DNA of 64,000 bases from contig NZ_AYTD01000001.1 of NCBI RefSeq assembly GCF_000503215.1, positions 558,001-622,000 on the forward strand. Direction: 5' to 3'. A model generated the notes under the pieces. That model saw nothing but the letters and a program-made list of their open reading frames with translations, had not been told where the DNA came from and made no database searches. This document shows positions 19,880 through 28,987 of the stretch, in pieces. Source of the stretch: Pseudomonas canadensis. Its GTDB lineage: Bacteria > Pseudomonadota > Gammaproteobacteria > Pseudomonadales > Pseudomonadaceae. The first letter of the stretch is position 1, and each line of letters begins with the position of its first letter. Position numbers and translations under genes: made by a program.

Positions 19880-20437
19880 ATGTTTCGTCGTATCGCTACG
19901 CTTGCTCTTGTAGTGCTGCTGGGCGGTTGCCAGACCAGCCAGGTCAACCACGATTTCGACGCCAGCCGGGATTTTGGTGCCTACCGCAGTTGGGCCTGGA
20001 AAGACCCGGCGTTGCAATATCGTCCGGATGATCCGCGCATCAAGAGCGACCTGACCGAACAGCGCATCCGCCAGGCCGTGGGTGAACAACTCGACCAGCG
20101 CGGCCTGCGCCCAGCGGCGCCGGGCAGCAAGGCTGACCTGAACGTGCAGGCCTACCTGATCGTGGAGGACCGCCAGCAGCAAGTCACCACCAACTACGGC
20201 GGCGCCTGGGGCGGCCCATGGAACGGCTATTGGGGCGCGCCGATGTACAACGAGACGCGCAACATCACCTACAAAGTCGCCACCATCCAGATCGACCTGC
20301 TCGACGGCAAGGACGGCAAATTGGTGTGGCGCGGCAGCGACGAACAGATGATGGCCACTTCGCCCAACCCCCAGGACCGTGACAAAGCCATCCGCACCAC
20401 CGTCACCCGCGTCCTCTCCAGCTACCCTCCACACTAG
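19880..20437 (+). CDS. DUF4136 lipoprotein (second of a pair)
   Basis: Paralogue of the preceding gene, 185 residues, with lipobox LLGGCQT. It shares [32 protein letters not shown] and DLLDGKDGKLVWRGS with its neighbour. The Gly/Tyr insert is replaced by a Gly/Trp/Tyr stretch (NYGGAWGGPWNGYWGAP). It ends in the same SSYPPH/AYPPS motif, which points to tandem duplication. TTGGAG precedes the ATG. Confidence 0.85.
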   Translation: MFRRIATLALVVLLGGCQTSQVNHDFDASRDFGAYRSWAWKDPALQYRPDDPRIKSDLTEQRIRQAVGEQLDQRGLRPAAPGSKADLNVQAYLIVEDRQQQVTTNYGGAWGGPWNGYWGAPMYNETRNITYKVATIQIDLLDGKDGKLVWRGSDEQMMATSPNPQDRDKAIRTTVTRVLSSYPPH

Positions 20438-20448
20438 AAATACCTTCC

Positions 20449-20473
20449 GCCAGTCGTCAATGTGGCGACTGGC
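20449..20473 (+). terminator. Possible hairpin after the DUF4136 pair
   Basis: GCCAGTCG and CGACTGGC are perfect eight-base complements with a nine-base loop, placed just after the second DUF4136 stop. There is no U-tract, so terminator activity is uncertain. Confidence 0.3.
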
Positions 20474-20541
20474 CAGCGCACACCTGAAGCCTTGTCTACA
20501 CTCCAATTCAATTACGGAGAGTAAGCGCTAAGGAGTGCCTG

Positions 20542-22488
20542 ATGTCTCCCCGACTTGGTTCCCGGCAGCGTGGTGCGATTGGCTTGATGGCGGCAGGCAC
20601 CTTGGCGGTGGCCATGGTGTTCATGCTGTTGGCGCTGGACAGCGGTCGCCTGTACCTGGAAAAGCGCAGGTTGCAGTCCATCGCCGACACAGCGGCGTTG
20701 GAAGCCGCCGGTCGTGGCGGCCAGTGCACGCCCACTTCCACGGCCAATGACTACGCCAAGGAAAACGCCGCGCGCAACGGCTTTACCGTGGTCGCCGGCG
20801 ACAACAGCCGGGGCCTGGCCGTGACCTGCGGCACCTTGCCCACCAATGCCAGCAATATCCGTGTGTTCGTCGCCGACGCGACCAAGAACGACGCCGTGCG
20901 CGTGGTCGCAACGCGCAGTGTGATGACCAGTCTCGCCAACGGCATCTGGAACATGTTCAGCGGTGCACCGGTTGCCGCCCAGACGATATTGAGTGCCACC
21001 GCCGTGGCTGCGGCTGCGCCCCCGGTAGCGCAACTGACCATTCGCAGCGGCCTGGCCTCCGTGAATTCGGCCAATTCCCCGTTGCTGAACATGGTTGTCG
21101 GCAATCTATTGGGCGGCAGCCTGTCCCTGACGGCCGCAGGCTGGAATGGCTTGCTGACGACGAACGTGAACCTGCTCAGTTATCTGGATCAGTTGGCGAT
21201 TCAGTTGAACGTGAAGGCGGGTGACTACGACGCACTGCTGAGTACCGCCGTTTCCGCCAGCCAGTTGCTCGACGCCGCCGTGAAGGTCCTGCAAAAAAAC
21301 GGCGCGGTCGCCACGGCGGTCATCAACGATCTGATTAGCGTGAAAGCCATCGCGCCGAATACCCAGCTCTTGACGGTTGGAGACTTGCTGAAAGTCGCCA
21401 CCGGAACGCCGGCGGCGGCCTTGAATACCAGTGTGCAGTTGTTTCAGTTGCTGGAGACCGTGGCGCAGCTCTCCAGCAGCAAAAGTGCGGTCAGTGCGGC
21501 AGCCCAGGTGAATATTCCGCTGGTAGGCACTGTCTCGATCCAGACCAAAGTCATTGAACCCCCGCAATTGTCGGCGATTGGCAATCCACTAAAGGCCAAG
21601 GCGGGGCTGTTGAATAATCCGCCGACGGATCAGATTTTTGTTCGAACCGCCCAGGTACGCACCTTGGTCACGATTGATGCGCCGATCATCAAGGTGGTGT
21701 CGGGGGTTTCATCGATTCTGAGCGGGCTTGCGACGCCGGTATCCAAGGTGGTCGGTGGTTTATTGAACTTGAATCTTCTGGATGTGGTGGCCGGTGTCGT
21801 GTGCTTAGTGGGGTGTAATGTCGCTGACGTGGATATCACCCAGACCTTGTCCATCTATATCGAGGCGGCCAGTGCAGAGAGCCACGTCACAGACTTCAGT
21901 TGCGCCACGCCGGCCACCAAGTCGTTGACGGTGCAGGCCACCACTTCACTCGCCACCTTGGGCGTGGGTTATGTTGATCCGGTGTCGGCATTTTCATCGT
22001 CTGCGCCAGTGAATGTGCAGCCGGTGAGGCTGATCGACTTTGGCCAACGCTTTTGCCTGCTGACGTTGGTGTGTGGTCCGCGCACACCCGGCGTTGGCGG
22101 CGGCCTGAATCTGAGAGCGTTGTCCACCATAGGCGCGCAAACCAATACGTTGGTGTTTAATCCGGTGAATGACATCAACGCGGCAACGATCTACAAAAAA
22201 CCACCCGGCACTGCCGATATCCTGTTTAGCCTGGGCAATACCCTGAACGGTCTGCAGGTCACCTACGTGCCGCCCAGCGGCAGTACACCCAACCCGGCGA
22301 ATGGCACCGTTACCAGCGCGCTGGCGACCATCACCAGTTCGGTGGTGGGCCTTGTCCAAAACGTCCTGTCGCCGATACTCGATCCCATCGTCAACACACT
22401 GCTCTCGGCGTTGGGCATCAGCCTGGGCAACGCCGAAGTCGGCGCCAATCTCAGTTGCCACATGGGTCGCGCCTATCTGGTGATCTAA
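20542..22488 (+). CDS. tadG: TadG-like pilus assembly protein
   Basis: Minor pseudopilin-like component of the Tad (Flp) pilus, 648 residues. The N-terminus (RQRGAIGLMAAGTLAVAMVFMLLALDSGRLYLEKRRLQSIADTAA in register) is the TadE/TadG hydrophobic anchor, with a conserved following helix. The remainder is a long Ser/Val/Leu-rich extracytoplasmic region with repeated SxVxxLLxxLG-like stretches. AAGGAG lies seven bases before ATG 20542. Its stop overlaps the pprA stop on the other strand. As I recall it, in P. aeruginosa tadG lies between pprB and the DUF3613 gene; here it is outside pprA, at the edge of the locus. Confidence 0.85.
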   Translation: MSPRLGSRQRGAIGLMAAGTLAVAMVFMLLALDSGRLYLEKRRLQSIADTAALEAAGRGGQCTPTSTANDYAKENAARNGFTVVAGDNSRGLAVTCGTLPTNASNIRVFVADATKNDAVRVVATRSVMTSLANGIWNMFSGAPVAAQTILSATAVAAAAPPVAQLTIRSGLASVNSANSPLLNMVVGNLLGGSLSLTAAGWNGLLTTNVNLLSYLDQLAIQLNVKAGDYDALLSTAVSASQLLDAAVKVLQKNGAVATAVINDLISVKAIAPNTQLLTVGDLLKVATGTPAAALNTSVQLFQLLETVAQLSSSKSAVSAAAQVNIPLVGTVSIQTKVIEPPQLSAIGNPLKAKAGLLNNPPTDQIFVRTAQVRTLVTIDAPIIKVVSGVSSILSGLATPVSKVVGGLLNLNLLDVVAGVVCLVGCNVADVDITQTLSIYIEAASAESHVTDFSCATPATKSLTVQATTSLATLGVGYVDPVSAFSSSAPVNVQPVRLIDFGQRFCLLTLVCGPRTPGVGGGLNLRALSTIGAQTNTLVFNPVNDINAATIYKKPPGTADILFSLGNTLNGLQVTYVPPSGSTPNPANGTVTSALATITSSVVGLVQNVLSPILDPIVNTLLSALGISLGNAEVGANLSCHMGRAYLVI

Positions 22489-25202
22489 CCCACCGGCAAC
22501 TCCACACAAAACCTCGCGCCGTGCTCGCCATTGGCGACGCTGAGGCGTCCGCCCATGTTTTCGACGATCCCATAGCTCACCGACAAGCCCAACCCCGTGC
22601 CCACGCCGATGGGCTTGGTGGTGAAAAACGGCTCGAAAATCCGCTCCAGCAACCGTGGGTCAATGCCGCCACCGTTATCTTCAACCCAGATGCGCACATG
22701 CCGGCTGTCATGCTCGCAGTGCAGGGCGATCCACGGGCGGAACCCGGGATCCTTTTCGCGCTTGCTCAACAGCGCATCACGGGCGTTGACCATCAGGTTG
22801 ATCAGCACTTGCTCAAGCTGGTCGACATGCCCTTTGACCTGCACCTTGAAGTCCGCAGGTGTGATGCGCAGCTCCACGCCCTTGCCGCGCAGGCCTTCAC
22901 CGAGCAGCGACAAGGTGCCTTCCACTGCCTGCGACGGGTCGAAGGGCTGTTGTTCGATTTCCGAGCGGCGGCCGAACACGCGCATGTGGTCCACCACCCG
23001 CGCCGCGCGCTGGACCTGGGTGTCGATGCGCTGGAGCTTTTCGGTGAGGTAGTCGACTTGCGCATCGCCGTTGCTCAGGCGCTTGAGCACATTGACGATG
23101 GCCATGCGCATCACGTTCAGCGGCTGGTTGATCTCATGGGCCAGGCCGGTGGCCATTTCGCCAAGGGTGGCCATCTTGGCGCTTTGGGTCAGTTGCTGCT
23201 GGGAGCGGCGCACTTCGGTGTTGTCGCGGCCCACCGCTTGCACCTCCACCAGTGTGCCCTGTTCGTCGAACACGCCACGGTCCGACCACACCCACCAGGC
23301 ATGTTCGCGGCCGGGCAATTCCAGGCTGATCTCGGCGGTGCTGACCGGGAATTCCGGGGTCAGTTGTTCGATGCGCTGTACAAAGGCCTGGCGTTGTTCG
23401 TCCGACAGCCAGTGCCCCAGGTTCAGCCCCGGTAATTGCGCCGGCAGGCATTCCAGGTAGTTGGCCAGCGGTGTATTGCCGAAGGTCAGGGTCAGGTCAG
23501 GGCGATAGCGACAGATCATCGCCGGAGAGTCCTCGACCAGGATGCGGTAGCGTTCTTCGCTCTGTTTGATCTGCTCGGCCGCCAGGGTCGCCTCGGTCAC
23601 ATCCAGCCATAAACCGACGGCTTCGACCGGCAGGCCGAGGTCGTCGCGCAACAGCTTGGCTTCGTCCAGCAGCCAATGGTAATGGTCTTGTTTATCACGC
23701 AGACGGTAGCGGCTGCGTACGCTGCCTTCGCGCAGGAGTTGGCGGCTGCGCTCGAAGTACAGCTCGCGGTCTTCGGGGTGGATCAGTGATGCCAGGTTGT
23801 CAGGGGTGCAGTCGGCCAGGGTCCAACCCAGCAGCGGCAGCAAGCTGTCGCTGAAGAACGCCGGGAGCAGGGCGCCGCTGACATAACGTTGCACGTAGAT
23901 CACCGCCGGCGAGCTGGCGATCAGGTTGTCCAGGCGCGCATGGGCGGCGTCGGCTTGCAGTTGCTGGTTCTTGATGTCGCTGATGTCGAGCATGAAGCCG
24001 ATCCAGCGCCGGTTGTCACCCACGCCCAACACCTGGCCCTGGACGCGATACCACAGGGGGTTGTGCTCGGCGTCGGTACGCTGCAGGCGCACGCTGGTCA
24101 GCAAGGGTTTGCCCAAGGCTTGCAGGTCGTGCAGGCGGCTGTTGAGCGCCTGGCGGTCGGCGGGATGGATCAGTTCAAGCCACTGGTCCAGCGGCTGGCG
24201 GGTCGGGCCGTCTTCCAGGCTGAGATTGTGCAGCAACTGCGGGGCCAACTGGATCTCCTGAGTGGCCGGCAGCAGTTCCCACCAGCCGGTGCCTAGCAGG
24301 CCTTGCAGGGCTTCCATGCGGTCAAGCTGTTGGTGGTTGCGTTGCTCGCGCAGGCGACTCAGCAGCGGGGCGGCGAGGGCGGCGGTGAGGTTCAACCAGT
24401 CCCGTTCGCTAGTGTGTTGCTGGCCGCTGTAGAACCCGCAGAGCAACCACGCGGCGACGCCCTGGCTGTCACGATAAGGCACCAGGAATCCATCGGCATT
24501 CCCGAAAATACTCTGCAGCCGCGGGTTGTCACTGCGCTCCTGGGCCAGGCTCAACGGCGTATTGCCATTGGCACTGTCCAGGCTGATGCCCAAGGACTGG
24601 CCGGTCTGCCACAAGGTGGGCGCATCGTGGGCGGCGTAGTGGCTGTAGATCCGCCAGCCCTGGTCTTCTTCATCGAGCAAGGCCATGGCCACGCAGGGGA
24701 TCCGCCAGCGCTGGGCCAGGCTGCGCAGGTGTTCGTTGAACACCTCGGGCAGGCGGGTCAGGCTGCATACCCGCAGTTGTTCGCTCATCTGGCAGGCGAG
24801 TTGATGGTTCTGTTCGCGGTGCTGGGCCAGTTGCCGGCTGGCCAGCAAGTCGCTGACGTCCTGCAGGCGCAAGCACCAGCCATCACCCTCGGGTTCGACC
24901 CAGCCACGGGTGTGCAGGATCTGGCCGGCGGCGCCTTGAAAGTCCAGGTCCAGGCTCTGGCGTTGCCAGTCGGCGGGGGGGCCTTCGATGCTCAAGGCGC
25001 TGCTGGCACATAACAGCTCGCGCAGCAGAGGTCGGGCTTCATGCGGCGCGAGCAGTGAGCGCAGGGTGCCGTTGATGCCCAGCACGTGGCCCAGCGCGTC
25101 CAGTTGCAGGTGCAGCCCTGGCGTGGGGGCGCCGGGCATGTCGAGTGTGAGCGCGCTGCTGCGGCCGAGCAGTCGCCCGAAGAGCTTGTCCCCCGAGGTC
25201 AA
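22485..25202 (-). CDS. pprA: PAS-domain sensor histidine kinase PprA
   Basis: Sensor kinase of the PprA-PprB system, which controls the Tad pilus in P. aeruginosa. The 905-residue soluble protein has no membrane segment. An N-terminal PAS-like domain and a GAF-like region are followed by two or more PAS domains. The kinase core has the H-box LAHEINQPLN (His about 689), the N-box INLMVNARDAL, and G-boxes EDNGGGID and GTGLGLSV. No receiver or HPt is attached, so a separate regulator is needed. The start is an unusual TTG overlapping the TGA of the pseudopilin gene (TTGA). An in-frame ATG about 21 codons later is the alternative. Confidence 0.9.
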   Translation of the reverse strand: MTSGDKLFGRLLGRSSALTLDMPGAPTPGLHLQLDALGHVLGINGTLRSLLAPHEARPLLRELLCASSALSIEGPPADWQRQSLDLDFQGAAGQILHTRGWVEPEGDGWCLRLQDVSDLLASRQLAQHREQNHQLACQMSEQLRVCSLTRLPEVFNEHLRSLAQRWRIPCVAMALLDEEDQGWRIYSHYAAHDAPTLWQTGQSLGISLDSANGNTPLSLAQERSDNPRLQSIFGNADGFLVPYRDSQGVAAWLLCGFYSGQQHTSERDWLNLTAALAAPLLSRLREQRNHQQLDRMEALQGLLGTGWWELLPATQEIQLAPQLLHNLSLEDGPTRQPLDQWLELIHPADRQALNSRLHDLQALGKPLLTSVRLQRTDAEHNPLWYRVQGQVLGVGDNRRWIGFMLDISDIKNQQLQADAAHARLDNLIASSPAVIYVQRYVSGALLPAFFSDSLLPLLGWTLADCTPDNLASLIHPEDRELYFERSRQLLREGSVRSRYRLRDKQDHYHWLLDEAKLLRDDLGLPVEAVGLWLDVTEATLAAEQIKQSEERYRILVEDSPAMICRYRPDLTLTFGNTPLANYLECLPAQLPGLNLGHWLSDEQRQAFVQRIEQLTPEFPVSTAEISLELPGREHAWWVWSDRGVFDEQGTLVEVQAVGRDNTEVRRSQQQLTQSAKMATLGEMATGLAHEINQPLNVMRMAIVNVLKRLSNGDAQVDYLTEKLQRIDTQVQRAARVVDHMRVFGRRSEIEQQPFDPSQAVEGTLSLLGEGLRGKGVELRITPADFKVQVKGHVDQLEQVLINLMVNARDALLSKREKDPGFRPWIALHCEHDSRHVRIWVEDNGGGIDPRLLERIFEPFFTTKPIGVGTGLGLSVSYGIVENMGGRLSVANGEHGARFCVELPVG

Positions 25203-25648
25203 AGCTGCAGACTCGAACTGACCAACAGGTTCGCCGGCAGATTCGGCACGGTGCCAATGACCGGCAACACCAGCGCCGGGAACACCGAATAGAGGCGGCT
25301 GGAGGGGTATTTGATCGTGACTTTCAGCGTGGTGCCGGTGCCGGCGTAGGTGGCGGTGACCAGGTCATCGGTAAACTGGAAGCTGGTCGGGATCCATTGC
25401 AACTGTTTTAAGGCGGTGGTTTTGGCGAGGGTGGTCACCTGGTTGGTATAAGCGGAACCGGCAGCTACCGGGTCCACCGACATGGCCTGGCGCACGCCCT
25501 CAGCCGCCGCCTGGTTGAACGACTGCAACATCAGCAACGGCAGGCTATAGCTGATCAACCCATAGAACACCGCAAAAAAGATCCCGAAGACCAGGGCGAA
25601 CTCAATCGCCGCTGCACCTTTTTGCTTTCTAGGGAGGCCTGTTTTCAT
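25199..25648 (-). CDS. tadF: TadE/TadF-like minor pseudopilin
   Basis: Tad pilus pseudopilin of 149 residues. A prepilin-type site (KQKG followed by AAAIEFALVFGIFF) has glutamate at +5 of the mature protein, so cleavage by FppA is expected. The hydrophobic helix (about residues 12-35) is followed by a beta-rich periplasmic domain. It overlaps pprA by four bases and is divergent from fppA. The position corresponds to PA4294. Confidence 0.87.
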   Translation of the reverse strand: MKTGLPRKQKGAAAIEFALVFGIFFAVFYGLISYSLPLLMLQSFNQAAAEGVRQAMSVDPVAAGSAYTNQVTTLAKTTALKQLQWIPTSFQFTDDLVTATYAGTGTTLKVTIKYPSSRLYSVFPALVLPVIGTVPNLPANLLVSSSLQL

Positions 25649-25720
25649 GACTGCGTCTACCCTGACGGCTACTACTTGATATCAGCATAGAATCAATCAG
25701 CGAAAAGGGATGTTTTTTAC

Positions 25721-26170
25721 GTGATTCATAGCGCGGTGATACTGCTCTGGCTGGGGCTCTGTGCGTTGCAGGACATGCGTCAACGGCAAATCGCCAACAG
25801 CTTGACCCTTGGAGTGGCGCTGTTGGCGTTGATTTACCTGTTGTGGAGGGGCACGACCTGGCTGGGGGCACCCGCTGGCGACGGAGGCTGGGCCTTTGCC
25901 GTGGCCCTGCTGCTGACCTTGCCGGGCTATGCACTGGGCCGCTTTGGCGCGGGGGATGTGAAGCTGTTGGCCGCGCTGGCCCTGGCGAGCAATCTGGATG
26001 CTTTGTTATGGTCGTTGATCGGTGCCGCCGTGTTCCAGGGCGCCTGGGTGCTTATCCATCAAAGGTTTAGCGCGCACCGAGAGGTACCTTCACCGGGCGT
26101 GTCAACAAAGCAGCCTTTTGCCCCCTTTGTATTGACAGGATTTGTGCTGTACTGGCTTTGGATCCATTAG
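25721..26170 (+). CDS. fppA: Flp prepilin peptidase FppA (A24 family)
   Basis: Membrane aspartyl peptidase that trims the leader of Flp and the pseudopilins. The short 149-residue form lacks the N-methyltransferase domain of PilD, as in other Tad-dedicated peptidases. Both catalytic aspartates are visible: D18 in CALQDMRQRQIAN and D79 in the GxGD motif GAGDVKLL. Several transmembrane segments fill the rest. The start is GTG 25721 with AAGGGA upstream. It is transcribed toward pprB. Confidence 0.93.
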   Translation: MIHSAVILLWLGLCALQDMRQRQIANSLTLGVALLALIYLLWRGTTWLGAPAGDGGWAFAVALLLTLPGYALGRFGAGDVKLLAALALASNLDALLWSLIGAAVFQGAWVLIHQRFSAHREVPSPGVSTKQPFAPFVLTGFVLYWLWIH

Positions 26171-26189
26171 TCGCACAAGGCCTCTATCG

Positions 26190-26201
26190 CTATGTACATA
26201 G
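26190..26201. promoter_or_regulatory. Perfect 12-base palindrome upstream of pprB
   Basis: CTATGTACATAG is a perfect dyad about 96 bases before the pprB start, in the 126-base gap after fppA. A looser GTAGGTCTAC dyad follows about 18 bases later. It is a possible operator for pprB; the regulator is unknown. Confidence 0.4.
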
Positions 26202-26296
26202 TCGGAAAGTAGGTCTACGTTTATTGAGTAGATGTGTAGGATTCTTCGTCAAAAAGGATAGGTCAATCTTTTGGCTGGCCAGGCATGGAGTAACGC

Positions 26297-27085
26297 GTGA
26301 ACAAGCTTACCTCGGCGGTAAAAGTGCTCGTGGTCGACGATCAGCCATTGATCGTGGAAGAGCTCTGCGAATTTCTTGAAGGCAGTGGTTATCGCTGCGT
26401 CCCTTGTGAGTCCAGCCGACACGCCTTGCAGCGCTTCAGCGAAGACGCCGAGATCGGCTTGGTGCTGTGCGACCTGCACATGCCGGACATGGACGGCATC
26501 GAGCTTGTAAAGGCCATGCAAAAGGTGGCAGGCAAGGCGCGGGCATTCGAGGCGATCATGCTCACTGGCCGCGCCGATAAACAGGACGTGATCAAGGCCC
26601 TGCGTGCCGGGATCTCGGACTACTACCAGAAGCCGATCAGTCTCGACGAATTGCTTGAAGGCCTCCAGCGCCAGGAAGCGGCGCTGGAAGACCGGCGCAA
26701 GGAGCTGCAACTGGGGCACCTGAACCAGAAGCTGCAATACCTTTCCGAATCCATCAACGACCTGTACCAGGACCTCGACAAAGTGCGCCGCAGCCCAGGT
26801 GCCGGCGTGGCGGATGAGGCCGATCTGGTCGCCGATGAAGCCGGGCCGGTGGAAATTCCGACCATCTTCAATCAGCTGTCACCGCGCCAGTTGGACGTTG
26901 CACGCCTGGTGGGCAAGGGCCAGACCAACTACCAGATCGCCTGCGAACTGGGGATCACCGAGAACACGGTCAAGCTGTACGTGTCCCAAGTACTGCGCCT
27001 GACCCATATGCATAACCGTACCCAACTGGCACTGGCCTTGTCGCCGAGCAACTCGGCGATGCGCCAGCGAGTGACGGCGCACTGA
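26297..27085 (+). CDS. pprB: Response regulator PprB
   Basis: Transcription activator of the Tad pilus locus and other surface structures in P. aeruginosa. The 262-residue protein has a receiver domain (residues 8-125, phosphoacceptor D59 in LVLCDLHMPDMDG, conserved KP at the end). A coiled linker (EAALEDRRKELQLGHLNQKL) leads to a LuxR-type helix-turn-helix (LSPRQLDVARLVGKGQTNYQ, then IACELGITENTVKLYVSQVL). The start is GTG 26297, with ATGGAG six bases upstream. Convergent with the DUF3613 gene, with only 12 bases between. Confidence 0.93.
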   Translation: MNKLTSAVKVLVVDDQPLIVEELCEFLEGSGYRCVPCESSRHALQRFSEDAEIGLVLCDLHMPDMDGIELVKAMQKVAGKARAFEAIMLTGRADKQDVIKALRAGISDYYQKPISLDELLEGLQRQEAALEDRRKELQLGHLNQKLQYLSESINDLYQDLDKVRRSPGAGVADEADLVADEAGPVEIPTIFNQLSPRQLDVARLVGKGQTNYQIACELGITENTVKLYVSQVLRLTHMHNRTQLALALSPSNSAMRQRVTAH

Positions 27086-27097
27086 AGCGCCAGGACC

Positions 27098-27367
27098 TCA
27101 TTGACTCTGGCCGCCTTTAGAGTCCCCACTGGTGCCCGTTTCGAAAAACTCTGGAATCGGATATTTGTAAGTGTCCAGCCAACGCTGCGAGGCCTGCTCC
27201 CGTTCCGCGGGCGTGGCCCTTTGTGGCGTCGGCGAAGCGGCTCGCCCGTTGATCTGCAAGACCATCCAGTTTTCCGTTTCCGCCTGCTGCGGGGACGACG
27301 GGCCGGGTTCGATGGCCATGGCGCCCAGCGGTAACAGCACCAGGCCGATCAGGTAATGTGCTTTCAT
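27098..27367 (-). CDS. DUF3613 small exported protein of the tad operon
   Basis: 89 residues with a short signal peptide (LIGLVLLPLGAMA), then the family stretch ERQASQRWLDTYKYPIPEFF (here EREQASQRWLDTYKYPIPEF). Function unknown. It is the last gene of the rcpC-tadD run and corresponds to PA4298. AAGGAG lies before ATG 27367. Conserved location suggests an accessory role in pilus assembly. Confidence 0.82.
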   Translation of the reverse strand: MKAHYLIGLVLLPLGAMAIEPGPSSPQQAETENWMVLQINGRAASPTPQRATPAEREQASQRWLDTYKYPIPEFFETGTSGDSKGGQSQ

Positions 27368-27377
27368 CGATCACTCC

Positions 27378-28088
27378 TTACTTGAGGCTCACCGGCAGGG
27401 CATCGCGCACTGTCGCGACTTTGCGCGCCGCCGTCCGGGCGCCCTTGAGTTTTTCTGCGCGGGCCTGGGCATCGGAGACTTGCTCGCGGCTCAGGCCCAA
27501 CTGACTGACGACCTTGGCCGCTTGCCCCCAGTCGTCCTGGTAGATCAACAGCGTGACCAGATTGACGGCGGCCAACGGGTCGCCCTGCTTGAGTTCGATG
27601 GCCGTCATGAATTCAAAGCGGGCTTCTTCCACGCGCAATTGGTTGAGGTAAACCACGCCCAAGTCATTGCGGATTTTCTCATCAGTGGGCGCCAGCTGCG
27701 CCGCCCGCTGCAGGTGGGCCATGGCCAGGGCGCTGTTGCCCTTCGCGGCCGCCAATTGCCCCAGGCCGTGCTCGCCTTCGGCGGTCATGCAGGTGCCGAG
27801 CAGGCTGCGGTACAACGGTTCAGCTTCGCTGCGCCCGAGCAGGCGGTAAGTGCGGGCCTTGCGCTGGCGCACTTGGGGCAAGGCTTCGGGCAGGCTTTGC
27901 AGGTTGGCCAGGCTGGCGTGCAGCTTGCCTTCGTTGGCCAAATCATCAGACAGGTTGAGCGCCAGTTCCTGTTCCGAGCTTGGCTTGGCGCAACTGCCCG
28001 GTGAGGTCAACGCTGCCCAGGGTGATTGGCCATTGGTGGCGCAGCCGCCGAGCATCAGCATGGCCAAGCCGGCAATCATTACTCTCAT
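27378..28088 (-). CDS. tadD: TadD lipoprotein with TPR repeats
   Basis: Pilotin-like lipoprotein of the Tad secretion apparatus, 236 residues. Lipobox MLGGCAT, then TPR repeats (about residues 100-200, including AMAHLQRAAQLAPTDEKIRN and DLGVVYLNQLRVEEARFEF). ATG 28088 is six bases after GAGGAG; a TTG one codon upstream is also in frame. Downstream of tadC in one operon. Confidence 0.9.
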   Translation of the reverse strand: MRVMIAGLAMLMLGGCATNGQSPWAALTSPGSCAKPSSEQELALNLSDDLANEGKLHASLANLQSLPEALPQVRQRKARTYRLLGRSEAEPLYRSLLGTCMTAEGEHGLGQLAAAKGNSALAMAHLQRAAQLAPTDEKIRNDLGVVYLNQLRVEEARFEFMTAIELKQGDPLAAVNLVTLLIYQDDWGQAAKVVSQLGLSREQVSDAQARAEKLKGARTAARKVATVRDALPVSLK

Positions 28089-28098
28089 CAAGGTCTCC

Positions 28099-28986
28099 TC
28101 AAAAGTTGGCCATCGCCCGTGCGATGCCGATAAAGGCCGGGCCGCCGAGCACGATCAGCAAAGCGGGGAACAGAAACACCATCATCACCACCGACATTTT
28201 TGCTGACATCTTTGAAATGTATTCCTGCAGGCGGGTCAGGCGTCGGTCGTCGAGCAGTTGCTTGAGGGCCAGCAAGGACTTCATCGCGCCGCCGCCCTGA
28301 TGGATCAATTGTTGAAGGATGATGCAGGTGTCGGTGAACTCATCGACTTCCAGCAAACGCGCGGTCTTGCCCAGTTCTTCGCCCAGTTCCAGGCCGGAAT
28401 CGACCCGCGCCAGAATCAGGCGCAGCTCATGCGTCAGCGCGGGCAGCAAGCGCTGGGCTTCGGTGCCCAGGACGCGCAGTGACTGTTCAACCGCCATCCC
28501 CGATTCGAACAGGATGCGCAGCAGCGGAATGAAGGTCGAGATTTCCTTGGCGATAGTTTGCTGACGATGTTTGGCGGCGGCGGCGAGCACGCGTTTGGGC
28601 AGTAGGTAGCCAATGCCCAGGCCAAACAGGGGCGCAATCCACGCGGGGTCCATTTCAGGGAAAAAAACCTGCTGGCCGATGACGGTTAGGCCCAGGAACA
28701 CGATGGGCAAGCCGATCTGAAAGGCCGCAAACAGCGAACGTTGGCTGGCCTTGCGCCAACCAATGCGGTTGAGCAGTATCTGGGTCTCGTTGTCCAGGCT
28801 GACCGAACGCTGGGCCAGGGTGCTGGCGCCGAGTTGACGCATGAACGTGCCGAGCTTGGCATCGCCGCCCATACGCCCTTGCAGGCGCTCAGCCACCCGG
28901 CGGTCACGTCGGCGATTCTCGAGCAATTGGCCGCCGAACAATACCAAGGCGGCGAGCAACAACAAGACACAGGCCAGCAGCGCCAT
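28099..28986 (-). CDS. tadC: TadC inner-membrane platform protein
   Basis: One of two GspF-like membrane proteins that form the Tad motor platform. The 295-residue protein has an N-terminal helix, two central helices, the T2SSF domain (about 140-260, ISTFIPLLRILFESGMAVEQ), and a C-terminal membrane segment. ATG 28986 is preferred because GAGGAG lies eight bases upstream; an in-frame GTG at 28995 overlaps that site. It starts one base after the tadB stop. Confidence 0.92.
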   Translation of the reverse strand: MALLACVLLLLAALVLFGGQLLENRRRDRRVAERLQGRMGGDAKLGTFMRQLGASTLAQRSVSLDNETQILLNRIGWRKASQRSLFAAFQIGLPIVFLGLTVIGQQVFFPEMDPAWIAPLFGLGIGYLLPKRVLAAAAKHRQQTIAKEISTFIPLLRILFESGMAVEQSLRVLGTEAQRLLPALTHELRLILARVDSGLELGEELGKTARLLEVDEFTDTCIILQQLIHQGGGAMKSLLALKQLLDDRRLTRLQEYISKMSAKMSVVMMVFLFPALLIVLGGPAFIGIARAMANF

Positions 28987-28987
28987 C

